From: Apostichopus japonicus
Lineage: Eukaryota > Echinodermata > Holothuroidea > Aspidochirotida > Stichopodidae
DNA length: 64,000 bases
Assembly (NCBI RefSeq): GCF_037975245.1
Contig: NC_092567.1
Coordinates: forward strand, 1,835,714 to 1,899,713
Direction of reading: 5' to 3'
A program made the translations under genes and the position numbers. Every line of letters begins with the position of its first letter. The stretch's first letter is position 1. Of this stretch, positions 45,023-57,690 are shown one piece after another. The notes below the pieces were generated by a model that saw nothing but the letters and a program-made list of their open reading frames with translations, did not search any database and was not told the DNA's origin.

Positions 45023-48000
45023 AGGACTGAACAGGATAGGCCGAAGCTCAAGTGAGGTGTGAAGAATGCTGGGTAACCGTCATCAATGACTGATATCCTT
45101 CGAAGAAATATTTTTAGTGGAGAGAAAGCTGGTCCTTTTTATTGAATCAAAGCATAGACACAAGCTACTAATAAGCAATCCTGTCATCTCGACAAAAGTT
45201 CTGACCAATATTAGGATGGTTCCAGAATGGGGAAGGGAGTTGGGTGGGGGAGGGGGTATTTAGAACTGAACTGTTTTTGCATCACAACACAGTTCTTAAA
45301 TGTCCATACTGTATAGTGTACATTATGGTATACTTCCGTCACTGCAGTGTGTACACAGTTTTAATACATATAGGCCTACAGCGCATGTGTGATGCACCCT
45401 GTACAAAACTGTTACGTGCATTGTGCTATGTTATCGATAAATGCCTTCACAGAAAACTTCGATCAAACATGGATATAGTAGATCGTACAATCTAACAAAC
45501 TAGTGTGCTAAATATGTCTAAACCAATTCCAAAGATATCTACACATACTTACGAAAATATTCGGGTGATTTTGAACGGTTAAACCTTCGTTGCAATGAAC
45601 TGATTCAGACATTTTGCTTACCGCGAAGGACCAGGTTTCTATGGTGATGACAAAACTTCCGACCAATCATGAGCGACTATTTACACACAATTGCAAACCT
45701 GTTTGGGACAAAAATCTCGACCTTGGTACTTTCACATCCAGTTTTGTGGAAACTGGTTAAGAAAAGGCCTGAACCTTTCCATTTTTGTAATGTCGTTTCA
45801 TTGTTAAATTTAGAAATATGTCATTTGAAGGTACCTCTTTTGTATACCCCCCCCCCCCCTTCGCAATCCCTGCCAAAAAATAGATTATCGTAAATGAATG
45901 ATGTCTGTATTTGGGAATACATGGTAAAATGACACACTATTTTAAGAAATTCATGCATTCACTTGAAAAGAAGAGGATACGATATAAAGGAAACAGATAC
46001 ATCTATTGCAAACATATTTATTCTTGTATGAGAAATGATATATAAGAGATGTATTAGGGTATGAATGTAAGATTTGAGTTCCAAGATAAATGGTTTCGTT
46101 TGTTACATCACGATTGTAAGTCCATGATCCCGTCCGGATCGAATTACGATGGAGGTCGTTTTATTAAAATATCGACTTCTTAAATCAATTGCTGCTGTTA
46201 CTATGGTAACATTGGACTTGGTTTATAACCAGAAGCATACTATTTTCATGACAGTTCGGTGGAAAGGGTGTTGTGTGGATTGGAAGTAGATCTTGGTGGG
46301 AACATTTGTGTGAAGGTGAGGTAAAATGTCATCATTGTCGGTTTTTGAATACATAAATAAAAACACGCACATACATCGTGTATCATAGTACACTATCACG
46401 TACGATACGTCAAAGAAGAAGTTTTGTTCGAACTGAATTTTATTCACCATCACGGGACCATGTTGAAGTTATCAGCTCTTTACATCTGTTATGTTAAGTT
46501 GGAATAATTGAAGGTCTTAATGAGATTCCTCAATGCGGTCTCATATTACGCTACATACACTTCTTCTTTTTTGACCAAACTGAGCAGACGGAATCTGGTT
46601 GAGAGGAAAAACTGATAAAGTATTGTAAAACAGTAAGTGATCATCAAATGACTTATACAAGTGGTAAGGTGCAGAGCATGACAATACATCAATAAATAAA
46701 CCAAATGTAGTGTAATGACTGAGGCCCTTCAGGTAACAAATGTATACGATTTTAACCCGTTTCTTAAGGTTGTAATTTTACCTCGGTCACGTGACATATC
46801 CTCTGTACATTGAATGACGAATTATCCCTGAATAGCAATCATCGTCAGTTATCAGCGTGACGTCATCACATAACCATGTTCATCAGAAGATGACATCATG
46901 ACGAAAAAATACACGAACGTTTGCAATCTTCGTTGAAGGATTGTTTCATAAATAACGTACTGTACATACAACACTGTTAATGTTGGATTCATTTACAAGA
47001 TCATCAAGTAGATCTCAAACATGTCACACAGTCCTGTATTGTACACAAAGTTAAACAAGAAACGTTTCCAATGCGAATATTGATCACATTAAAGACTAAT
47101 GAGCATGAGCATGAATTAACCTGTTTACAATAAAATAATTAACCGGTTAGCCGTCAAAATTTAACCTGTCCGGTCTTATTTTACCTCGTAGTTGCAGACT
47201 TAGGAAAGATTGAAAACAGGTAAGAGGCTAAGATAACAAGAAAAAAAGTTATCGTGATCCGGAACAAGGTAGAAAACAAAAACATTTCTATATTTCTGTC
47301 TCTATTTTCGTAAACCGTATATTGTTCACGCGTCTTCTGTTTTGGATATTTGAGAAGGTCGACGAAATTTCAAATTCGAATAGAATCTTTCAAAGTTCTC
47401 GCAAACTGCCGTTAACTTGTGAAAAATCTAGAAGATTGTGTCAGTTGTTACAAAAGTTTAATTGAATTGCATTTTTCATAATGTGATCGTGGAGCAGACT
47501 CTGACATTTCAGAATTAATAGCGTGACCATTCCGCATTAAAAGGTCTAGCGCCCTCGAAAACGAAAGTTTTCGACAGCCTCTTCCCTTCAATTTAGTCGG
47601 ACTTTCATCATAATTATTTGGGAGTAGCTTAGTGATCTACTCTAACCACTCACGATCTGTTCTTTTTCTTTGATAATAATATATCAAAGAAGCTTTAAAA
47701 TATCATTCATTATTACTAACTGAATAATTCAACGTATAGCGGTTTGCGAATAAGATGATCCTAACAAGAACATAAACTATGTTCAATCAATTGCTGATCA
47801 GTTTTGTCTTGGTTTGTCTAATAAATCCGATTGAAAAACAAGATATTTTACTTTAATATTACATTAATCAGTTGCTCATTAGTAAGTACGACTTAAAGAA
47901 GTTTTACCGTATCTGTGTTTTTCAATTTCGGGAGAGATTTGGTGTTTCCAAGGTAATTTGTGTTTGTGTCTGTAGTTGAAATTTGTGCTAAGCACTAGTA

Positions 48001-48054
48001 AACTAAAAATAAAAAAACTGGTTAAGTATTGTCAAGAAGCTATTTTCTAGTGTT
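45023..48054. other. Unassigned non-coding DNA
   Basis: No supported gene. It contains a poly-C tract near 45847 and a TGACGTCA palindrome at 46858. Confidence 0.35.
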
Positions 48055-48230
48055 GTAGTACTCGAAAAGCACCCGGCACTCGAGTGGCATTCAAACATCT
48101 GTCTCCAAATGATCGGTACTCGCACTAGGTGAACAGTACTTGGTACTCATCCTTTTGCACCCGCACTCTAATGCTTAAGTACTCGATGCAAAGTGCTTGG
48201 TACTCGTTCGTGACGAGTTATGTAAAACAA
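48055..48230. repeat. ACTCG-rich degenerate repeat
   Basis: Several spaced copies of GGTACTCG, CACTCG and AGTACTCG in 175 bp (ACTCGAAAAGCACCCGGCAC, TTGGTACTCATCC, TTGGTACTCGTTCG). It resembles the GGGTACTCG sequence near 4985 and is probably a fragment of an interspersed repeat. Confidence 0.4.
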
Positions 48231-48592
48231 ACAGTTTCGTAATACTGACGTTACACTAGGTAGTTATGATAAGTTATCGACGATTTTTATTACTCTGTAA
48301 TGTTACCGTACTCATGCTGATTGAATATTAATACGGAATAATTATGCTAAATTTCAAACTTTTGTTCTGTCAAATTTTCAGCGAATCTAGGAGAAATCTT
48401 CATATCTTTACCACAGAACAAACAATGCTATTACATTTGAAATATCGATCGGATTGAAAAAGAAACAAGCAAATCTGAAAAAAAAAACAGCTAACAGTGG
48501 GACTGACTAAATTGTTCTTCTCATTGAAATTATGTATTCAAATTCTTCAAATTCAATCTTCGGTGATCAATCAATTTACCAACAAAGATAAA

Positions 48593-48613
48593 TAATAATA
48601 ATAATAATAATAA
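48593..48613. repeat. ATA trinucleotide microsatellite
   Basis: About seven uninterrupted ATA units. Confidence 0.9.
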
Positions 48614-49254
48614 AAAAGTTTGTAGCCAGTTTTATTTTTTTAGAAATCACAAGTAAAAGTGGGGGGGGGGGTAGGGGTGGGGATAGGATCAATTTAAAGA
48701 AAGCTGCCTTCACACACGGTATAATATACAATTATCTAATGAAGTTCAACGTGACTGTCAAATCTTCAGCCCCCTTGCCCACATTTGGAAAATGCAATGA
48801 GTGACAAATTTACAATAAAATGGCCAACGTTTTCAGACAAGACAGTGGAAAGTTGAAAATAAGATGTCAAATTTTCGATTTATTGCTATCCTTTCGATTT
48901 GATATATGACACGGGTAGCAAAAATATTTGCAGAATATAGAAATTGGCAAGGAGATTTGTGTTGCTAAGGAACAACTGTCCTGTCGTCTGCTGTTCGTGT
49001 CTGTGTACATTTGTGTACAGTCTTGACTAGCTGCGTGAGTTCCAGCTGCAGTTCGGTTGTTTGAAAAAGTACTCACAATGAAAATGTTTTACTTGAAAAT
49101 TGCGGTAAACATCGAGAAATGTACCACTTAGCTAGATTCCATTGTTCAGGTATAGCTTCACAAGGAACGTGGTAGCTATAAGATCATGACTTCAGTTCTT
49201 GTGGAATCATATACATTCAAGGCGAACCACTAGAGTTGAGTGTCAAAAGGGATA

Positions 49255-50740
49255 AGGGGTCACAATGGTTAGTATACGTTGTTATGCGCGATTCCGCATT
49301 GACATAAACGATCGAGGTTAACGCCGATTGTTGAGTAATTGTCGTGTGCCTCGTCGACAAGCGGTAAGATTATTTTCGGGGTACAAACTAGAAACTAGAA
49401 CTTGATCCAAGTTAGAACTTAGCTAGGCGAGGACTTCACAGTAGGGTGAAATGTGAATATCTTCTAAATAGATAACGTTATAAGTTTGATTTAGCGAAAT
49501 TTTCATTTGAACAGTCCCATATTCAAAATGCGTGTCATAACCAATGAACGTTACTTAAAACAGGCGCATTCGTAAAAAATCGTTAAAAAGGCTTTCACGC
49601 CATCAGCGTATAAATTTAGTAACTGGTGTTTCCCTGCTATTGTATAAAGTATGACCTCTACCTCGGTTGGATACATATGAATAGATTTGTTATGTTACTG
49701 CGTTACCTGCAGAAATGACTCATATTTTAGTAAAGCTTTCAAATAAAAGTAAACAGTTTATAATGTGAGCCAAATACTCAAATCAGAACGTATGGCACAT
49801 CAGTTGAACGACAGGTTTAACACGGTGATCACGGTAATACACGAAGTAGTGGATGTGTTTCTCCAAATAGCTTTGTATATCGGATTGATGTCTGCACAAT
49901 TTGGATATGTTGACTGGTTTTGTAATGGAATTCCCATATTGTCACATTGACGTTAGCTTTAGAAAGACTTGATATTTTGCTATGGCGTTGTATGTTCATC
50001 AACACTTCATCAACCAAACAGTTGAACATCACCTGCCATTCCAGGATCATTCGATACTAGAACCAATTATCAGGGATTGAATATAACAATGAAGGATTTC
50101 CATATTATTGCAACTAAAGGTGATTGAGTCAACGAAATTTACCCCAGAACAAAGGTCATTCAATTAAACCCTGATTAGGTAAGTAAGTAAGGTTAATATA
50201 TTGTACTTATAAATGGAGGAATTAAGGGAGGTAGGTATAGTGCAGGACCGACCTGGTGACAAAGGGGGAATCCACCACTCCCCCCCCACCCTACACACAC
50301 AAACACGCTAGACTTCATCTAGTGTCGATTTGTATTCAAGTTATTCCATTTTGGAGTGAGTTTGTGAATGTGTGATTTCCCTTTGTTGTTGATTTTAAAC
50401 TCACCTATGTGGTTCACTTTCTTCTTTGTGTTTTTGTTAACTACATGCACTAATTTGAGCATTTATTGCTCTACGCTTAGCCCGTTTGCATTCCCGTTGC
50501 GGAATAGAGATATTTTAGTTGGACGATTGTGTCTAGGAACTTAGGGGGAAAAGTTTCACAGGTCCCTTCGAGAGTTAACGTTACCCTCCCCCCACCCGGC
50601 CATGCGCTGTACATTATATAGGTAACGTGCATTTTGTTTGGTAAGGCACATATCAACAACTAACACACCCTGTACAACAAACCCTGTACTTGTACAAGTA
50701 CCTTGGAATTTGATAAAGTTATTGTATTGTACTAATCAAT
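49255..50740. repeat. Diverged direct duplication, copy 1
   Basis: It aligns with 54485-55140. Shared ordered landmarks: GCGATTC-GCATTGA, TTGAGTAATT-TCGTGTG, CTCGTCGACAAG, CTTGATCCAAG followed by AACTTAGCTAGGC, GTGTCATAACCAA, GTTACTTAAAACAGG, TTGTTGATTTT-AACT, and TACTTGTACAAGTACCT. A short segment (AGGAATAAAGGAAGGTACGG type) is itself repeated at about 50210 and 50735. Non-coding. Confidence 0.7.
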
Positions 50741-52737
50741 GAAGGAATAAAGGAAGGTACGGATAGTGCAAAACCAGATAGCCAGCCAAAAGACTTGTAC
50801 CCCAGTCCCCTCCCATCAAAATATATATATATAAAAAAAACATGTCATGGGTTATGACTTGTTCAAGAAAATCTACTTTTCATCGAAGCGTATATTAAAA
50901 CAGCAAGAACAACTATAAAGTGCTTAAACTCCGTAACGGTTGCCATGATACAATTATTCCATCTGACGTCACTGTGTCTATACTTCTATATTACAAGTAT
51001 TGTCTCTTTGGGGCAACAAATTCGCATGAGTGGTTTCAATTGTTCAAGTTTATAAAGTATTTTCTGCATACGAAACTTACCCGACTACTAAGTTTGTAAA
51101 AGTACACTGTCTTCGCTATGCCAGATATTGTCACTGCAATACGCTGGAAGCAAAATGTCTTTAATGTGAATACAGTTATTGTAAGATTAGTTTCTGCAAG
51201 CTTTCAATGAGGACCTACATATCGAGGTCTTCTCAATTACTGGTCATGTTCCCTACACTGAACTACGTTAATCCACACTGATCACCATTGCTTACAATAT
51301 ATATTGTACACTTTCAGGGAGGACTGTTTCCACTGATGTGCTATCACTCTTGTCATAGACTAGTCATTAATCGAATTTTACGAAGATTATTTTTGTATCA
51401 GGAGGGTAAATTCATGGTGTGTGTAGGATAAGAAACGACAGAAAACCGCTGCGAGGGAACACAAAATACCCGACAGTACTGCAATGGTCAATGGATCCTC
51501 ACCACGGTTCTGGGATACAAACAAAAGCCATTTGCATTCGTCGTTCCTACGTGTATTTTTATGGAACTAGAAATCTAAGCACGCAAGTAGTTGGGGAGAG
51601 ACTAAAAGAACGAAATCCTTTTTTCAATAATGGCCAGTAAACGGTTTATTAAATTTACTTTTGTTTTAAAAGCAATAACTGCCATCTTGTATTAGAAATT
51701 GAGGTCGAATGACTGTCACGCAAATATGTTTACTTATAGACTATTTACACAGTCGAACCAAATGCTAAAAACATGATCATTTTGTGTTTGCTATCAGGAG
51801 AATGATCGAGGTCTACTTATCTAAATCTGAAAGCAGCTTTTTGAGTCCTTTCTATGATTTTCTCAACCTCATTGACCCCACGATGCCATAACGACATATA
51901 CACCTAGCTTATCTATTCAAATCTAACTTCAAGTGGTGGTTTAAGGTCGAATGATTTACAAATTTGAACGTTGTTTCTCTCGATGAAATTTTCCGTTAGG
52001 TTCGCAATAAGCCCCGCCTATATATTCGCCTGAATATTTAAATTATTTGAACGTCATGGAATAATGAGGTAAATAATTTCACTTTGCCGACGTCGTAAGC
52101 AATCCAGTACACCAATGTATACTACAACACCATGCTCTATTTATGTGCCTTGAATATGGCTGTGATAACGACTCAGCTTTTTCGGATTGTGAATGAATCT
52201 TTTTTAAGCAACAGCTTATAAATAAACTTGTCAGTTATTCACTCATTGGTTGGATTCAAACTAGTGGATTTGGGGAACTGTATGCGATTGCTTTTAAATG
52301 AGGAATTTGTCGGAAGACTCTTAACTTATATCTGCAGAAGTCCTTTATTACTCGCCAATTGGTGCTCTAGGTAGGGAAGAACTTAGCTAATATTTTAGTT
52401 TGATGTTTTGTGATGAATTTATGTAAAAACACTCGACGGACATGTCAATAGGGTGGGAAAACGGCGACAAAACGCAAAAAGCTGCTTTAAGAAGTTATAA
52501 CAACTTGCAAGCAAAATACCGATTACAGTAGTATCCCACCCCGCTGAAGAAGGCTAAATGGGGTGGGGGCGGGGAATTCGAGAAACATCTTTTCTGTTGC
52601 TGAGATATAAATGTTTGAGTTTAGTTATAAAAAAGAAAAGTACTGATTGTGCAATAACCTATCACGTCACAACATTATGCACCTTAAATTGTCTTTGTTT
52701 TCTGTTATAATTGAAAGCGGCTTACTTAACCTTTAGT
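50741..52737. other. Unassigned non-coding DNA
   Basis: No supported gene. A short TA dinucleotide run lies near 50821, and one TGACGTCA palindrome at 50964. The 73-codon frame at 51419 has no recognisable domain. Confidence 0.35.
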
Positions 52738-52860
52738 AGGGTAAGGGGACCAGACGTCCCCGATTTTCGGGGACAGTCCCCGATTACAGTGTGCTGTCCC
52801 CGATGAACAAGTGCCCCCGAAAATGTCTCCGATTCGTCAAAATGTTCAGGAATTTCGAAA
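52738..52860. repeat. Interspersed repeat fragment with GTCCCCGAT units
   Basis: Starts GGGTAAGGGGACCAGACGTC and repeats GTCCCCGAT three times around GGGGACA. The GGGGACCAGACGTCC start recalls the end of a widespread MITE type, but no partner end was found. Confidence 0.4.
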
Positions 52861-54484
52861 ATATTATTAGCAAAATAATTGTATAAAAAAAAAAATAGTC
52901 AAGTGTGCAGTCGCAGAACAGAACTTATAACCAGTATTTCAGGTGGGCCAGTGTAAAGTAGAAACACTGTTAAAATATGCTAGCTCGATCTAGCCTAGCA
53001 CTCTTTCGACCGTATAATTGGCAACTACGGCGACACAACCACAATTATATTGTGAGCATAACCACTCACAAGCTCTCAAAGAATCACGTAAAGTAAGTGA
53101 ATTTCATGTGAGAAAAAGCTACATTTTTGAAAATAAACTTGATTAAAACAGTGCTTCTAAGTATCACCATTTTACATCTAAGACACCCCCTCCCCTTAGA
53201 CCCCTCCCCATATCAGTCACGCAATAAATGTCCCTGGTTCCAGTCAGGAAAGTATGGTCACCTTATAGTAGGGCCATATAATTTAGTAATTTACAAAGGT
53301 CGTACCTATCGACCAACTCTTTCCGCGTTCCATACGCATATGACGTATGATAAATAACTGAATTATGAAACAGACACAGGCTGTTATGCGTATTATAGTA
53401 TAATAATGACTCAGATCGTGTCTCGAAAAGTTGGGGGTTCGTGGACAACTGTGACATCCACAGGGGTTCGTGGGGGAATAAAGTTAGGGAAACCCTGGTT
53501 TAATGTTTAAGCAGGGGGGGGGGGGGTCCCTGGTATGTGCGATAGTCTGTGTATCTAGGGGTATCAATGTATTGTTGGCTGGAAGAGAGTTGGTTCTTGC
53601 TGCCGGAGTTTATGTTAACAGTCTGGTGGACATTTTTGTCTCTGAACTTAGTATACGGGGAAGTAACAAGAGACGGATATACCGTGGGCGGGGTTCAGCT
53701 CATATATGTAGCCGGGTAGAGATCGTTGATCGGCTTGTTATTGGTTTCTGATATGTGTCAATGCTATCAGATATGTCGTAATTGGTCAGTTACTCGTGTA
53801 TAGGCTTCTACACAGTTACGGGGTCGTTTATATTGCTATGCGAGTAGCGTTTTTATACATTAATTTGGTATACATTATGAACAAGTTGCCAGGCAGACTC
53901 CTTGCCGAATTTTATAGCGTTTGTCAGAGGCAATGTTTTAAAGGTTATTTTTGGGCTTCTGCAGAAAACATATGGATCGGATAGATGCACTCTGTAGCTG
54001 CGTTGCGTAAACTGCTTGTGCGGTTGCAAGGATGTTGCAGCGTATGGTTCACGGGCTGACGCGGTCCATCGTTAGCTGCGCTGCGTTGCCTTTGACGAAT
54101 TCATCATTTGCTGCGCTGCGTTGTATTTAACGCGATGCGTATAGTTTAGCTCTCTTCTAGGCAACTTGCGCATTACAGAATAGCTGTGCCATGATAGGGT
54201 TAGTTAATGTACGTTATCCGTGTGTCGTGTTTTAGTCGTTAAGGTATTCCTACTTATATAAAGTTATTTCTTTGTCACACTGCGAGAGATGTACTACAGG
54301 AACATTGCATATAGACAAGTATATACACTTATTAATCTCAGGATGCACTGTTAGTGTATTTTATTCAACGGTGTCCTCGAGTCTCTCCCTACCAACCCCA
54401 CACCTAACTTACCAATCGGGTACGCTACAACATAACTGGAGCGGACAGCGTTACACTACATTGCATGAGTGATACAAGAGTTCA
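52861..54484. other. Unassigned DNA with local repeats
   Basis: Contains a long poly-G tract (about 53514-53526) and three copies of GCTGCGYTGCGT between 53996 and 54130. Open frames are short and unrecognised. Confidence 0.35.
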
Positions 54485-55140
54485 GAGCCACAATGGAGCA
54501 TGTCACAGGGTCGGTGCGTTGTTTCACGCGATTCTGCATTGAAATATTTGGTCAAGGGTAAAGTATACGACGATGGTTGAGTAATTTTCGTGTGTCTCGT
54601 CGACAAGTACACAGTTCTCGTAAAGAGTTATAGTACTTGATCCAAGCTTAAACTTAGCTAGGCAAGGACTTCATAGTCCGATGACATTATGTTATTTAAG
54701 TTCTAAATAGAACCGTTATAGTAGGTTCAGTTTCGTGAGAACATCATTGAACAGTATTCATATTCAAAGTTCGTGTCATAACCAACAAGCGTTACTTAAA
54801 ACAGGACGATTCGAAAAGTCGTTATAAAAGCTTTTACGTCATCAGTGTAAACATATAGTAACTGACGTTTCCCCGCTGTTAGGATCACATGTGTGTATGT
54901 GACTTGCATTTGCTGTTGATTTTGAACTATGTTGAACCTATGTGGTGTGCTTTCTTCTTTGTTTAACAATAAATATATTCTAATCAATTAAGGAATTAAA
55001 AAAGTAAGTCAACGTACCCACTACTTCCTACAGTAAATTGGTCACGTGTCACCAGTCGGATGAGACAGCTATCTACAACTAGAAAACCTATACTTGCACA
55101 GGTACCTAGAAAGTATATTAAGTCAACATATTGTAATTTG
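54485..55140. repeat. Diverged direct duplication, copy 2
   Basis: Partner of 49255-50740, about 5.2 kb downstream in the same orientation and shorter. It ends just before the Mag-like retrotransposon. Confidence 0.7.
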
Positions 55141-55443
55141 TGCCTCACCACTACCCCAATGATATTGTAGCGTGACGTATTATGGGGAATAACATCCCAT
55201 GTAAAGACTTTTGGTAGTGGAATCTTTCTTTTGTGTTCACTGTGGTAACCTCTGTATTAAGCTGTCTGTATTTTGTGCGTGTATTTGTCCCTTCACAGAA
55301 TTTGCAGTTTAAAGCTTCTATAAAAACTATACCTAACTACATGTCCTCAAGTTCTATTTCGATGTAGCCGTCCTCACAACAACTAGTGCATTTCAAATTA
55401 ATGTTTAGAGTCGAGGATTAATTCGCATTAAGTAGAAGCTCAC

Positions 55444-55617
55444 TGTAGTGGCGTAATAAAATATATTACACACTTGGCGTTCGATAGAGAGTCAGAGTAA
55501 AGATGGCGTCGAAGTCTGCTACCAGAAGCTATCAATAAAACGAGTTATCCGTATTGTATTCAACTGTAAACGAATGCCTTGAACTGTGTCCTTATTTGAA
55601 ACAACAAGTACTCTACA
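55444..55617 (+). repeat. 5' LTR of the Mag-like element
   Basis: 174 bp. It carries a TA-rich box (AATAAAATATATT near 55456) and an AATAAA signal at 55534-55539. It differs from the 3' LTR at two positions (about 55451, G against T; about 55530, C against T). Confidence 0.95.
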
Positions 55618-55618
55618 T

Positions 55619-55631
55619 TGGCGACGAGGAT
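55619..55631 (+). other. Primer-binding site, serine tRNA
   Basis: TGGCGACGAGGAT, one base after the LTR, is the complement of the 3' end (ending CGCCA) of metazoan serine tRNA for AGC/AGU codons as I recall it. This is the typical primer site of Mag-type elements. Confidence 0.75.
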
Positions 55632-55639
55632 AATTTGCG

Positions 55640-56281
55640 ATGGCCACATTCACGATTCCACCGCCTCCACCTCTGGATATAGATTCATCAAGTCTTGCAA
55701 CAAGCTTCAAGAAATTTAAACAGGCATTCACAAACTTCGAACTTGCAACGGGGATAGCCACACCAGACAACTCGCTGCGGGTGGCGACTCTGCTAGCCGT
55801 GATAGGGCAGCCAGCGGTCGACCTATACAACACGTTTACGTGGGCTGGCGAAGCTGACGCAAAGACATATCAGAAGGTAATCGATCAGTTTGAAGTGCAT
55901 TGTAAGGGACATGCTAATACTACATATGAACGGTACATATTTAACACGAGAGTACAAAGAGAGGGTGAATCGTTTGAGAGCTTTTTTACATCTCTCAAGT
56001 CATTAGCAGAAACATGTGAATTTGACACATTGACAGAATCTCTCATAAGGGACAGGATAATTCTAGGCATGAAAAATGCTAACATTAGTCAACGCCTCCT
56101 TCGTGAAGCACACTTGACCCTAACTCAAAACATCACAATTGTCCGAGCAGCTGAAGCAGCCTCTGCACATGCCAGTGAGATTGCAAAGAGCACTATGACT
56201 GACATTTCTGACGTGCACTACGTCAAGCACGAACGTCAAAACCGTCAGAAACCCGCTACACTCAAAAAAATGAAGTGTTAA
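55640..56281 (+). pseudogene. gag of the Mag-like element, 5' part, cut by a transposon
   Basis: Begins MATFTIPPPPPLD and encodes a helical capsid of the retrotransposon Gag type (for example YERYIFNTRVQREGESFESF around residues 95-115). The element's own coding stops at 56258; the last few codons of the open frame belong to the inserted transposon. The same frame resumes at 59659 in the zinc-knuckle region once the insertion and one TA are discounted, so the insertion is what separates the parts. It is the capsid protein that would assemble particles around element RNA. Confidence 0.9.
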
Positions 56282-56439
56282 ATTTGAATCGTAAAGTGTT
56301 GAATTTAACACCCCACCCTGTTTGGATTAGGGACAACACCCACCGGGTTAAATTAACACTTCAGAAGTGTAACATAATATAACACTTTGCGAGTGTTGCC
56401 TTAACAACACCCATACAAGTGTCAAAATAACACTTCCTG

Positions 56440-56700
56440 GTGTTGAAGGTACACTACAGGGAGTAAAATTAACACAATAAAGTGTTCATTTGTTAAAACT
56501 TCTGGGTGTCAACATGACACTTCAGGAAGTAAAATTAACACCATAAAGTGTTCATTTGTTAGCACTTCTGGGTGTCAAAATTGCACTTCAGGGAGTATAA
56601 TTAACACTCTAGTGCACATTTTTTGGCCTTCTGGGTGTCAAAGTTCTGCTTCAGTGAGTAGAATTACCACCATATAGTGTTCATTTGTCATCTGTGTCAA
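56440..56700. repeat. Tandem repeat, unit about 65 bp, in the TA transposon
   Basis: CTTCTGGGTGTC recurs at 56499, 56565 and 56628 with intervening CACTTCAGGRAGTAWAATTA and AGTGTTCATTTGTTA. These are subterminal arrays of the GTGTT/AACAC motif, probably binding sites for the transposition protein (inference). Confidence 0.75.
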
Positions 56701-57153
56701 GATGATACTTAATGGACTCTCAACACACAATAGTGCTCTCTCGTTTATACTTCTGGATGTATATTTAACTGCTGGTTTGTAAAGTTTTACATGTTTATTA
56801 TGTAACGCAAATACAATACTGTTATGTAAAATTTTGCCTGAAAAGTTTACATCGCACCCGTTTAGTAAATATTTTATACAGGTTTTAGGTTAATTATTAC
56901 CTAGTAATTAGGTAAACAATATGGATGCATGTTTGAATCGCTCACAGCAGAAAGTTACATTTAAGAGATAGCAAAAAGCAATAAAAACACAAACAATTCA
57001 GAATGTGGGATTTTCAGCAATTAAACACCCTACTACCTTCATATTCCAGAGGTCCATTTATTATATCCCATTAAATGTAAAACGAACAATTTAGGCTATA
57101 AAAGTATTGTCTTGTGGAATCAAGTCAACTTAAAAGTGCCAACATTTTCAAAT

Positions 57154-57690
57154 GCTACAGTGCAGTTACTTGGTCTTTATTTTTTTGCACATGCCTTTTG
57201 GTTTCTAGATTAAAGACAAAGAAACAACTCTTCCCAAAGTCAATTTCAAGTAAGCAACAACTTTAGAAAAATTCTGATCCATGGGATGAGAAAACATGGA
57301 GTGCTGTGTATGATGACTGCTACACTACAGTGACTATGTCTTTGTTGTTGGCAAATGCCTTTTGGTATTCCAGATTAAACGCAAGAAACAACTCTTCCCA
57401 AAGTAAATTTCAAATAAGCAACAACTTTAGATATATGCTGATCCGTGGGATGAGAAAACGTGGAGTACTGTCTATGATGACTGCTACACTGCAGTTACTT
57501 TGTCTTTGTTGTTGGCTCGTGCCTTTGGTATTCCAAATTAAACACAAAGAAAAAACTCTTCCCAAAGACAATTCCAAATAAGCAACAACTTTACATACAT
57601 TCTGATCCATGAGATGAGGAAACATGGAGTTCTGTCTATGACAAATGCTAAACTGCAGTAACTTTGTCTTTTTTGTCGGCACGGTGAGCA
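57154..57690. repeat. Tandem repeat, unit 164 bp, about 3.2 copies
   Basis: GCTACASTRCAG or close variants start at 57154, 57319, 57483 and 57647, giving periods of 165, 164 and 164. Each unit includes AAGAAACAACTCTTCCCAAAG (quoted core CAACTCTTCCCAAAG) and CTGATCCRTGGGATGAG. Read on the minus strand it encodes related peptides (for example IDSTPRFLIPRI), so the array seems to amplify the end of the adjoining minus-strand coding remnant. Confidence 0.85.

Noticed and set aside
49255-55140. Possible old LTR retrotransposon between the two direct repeats
   Set aside because: No TG...CA ends, target duplication or pol remnant visible between them.
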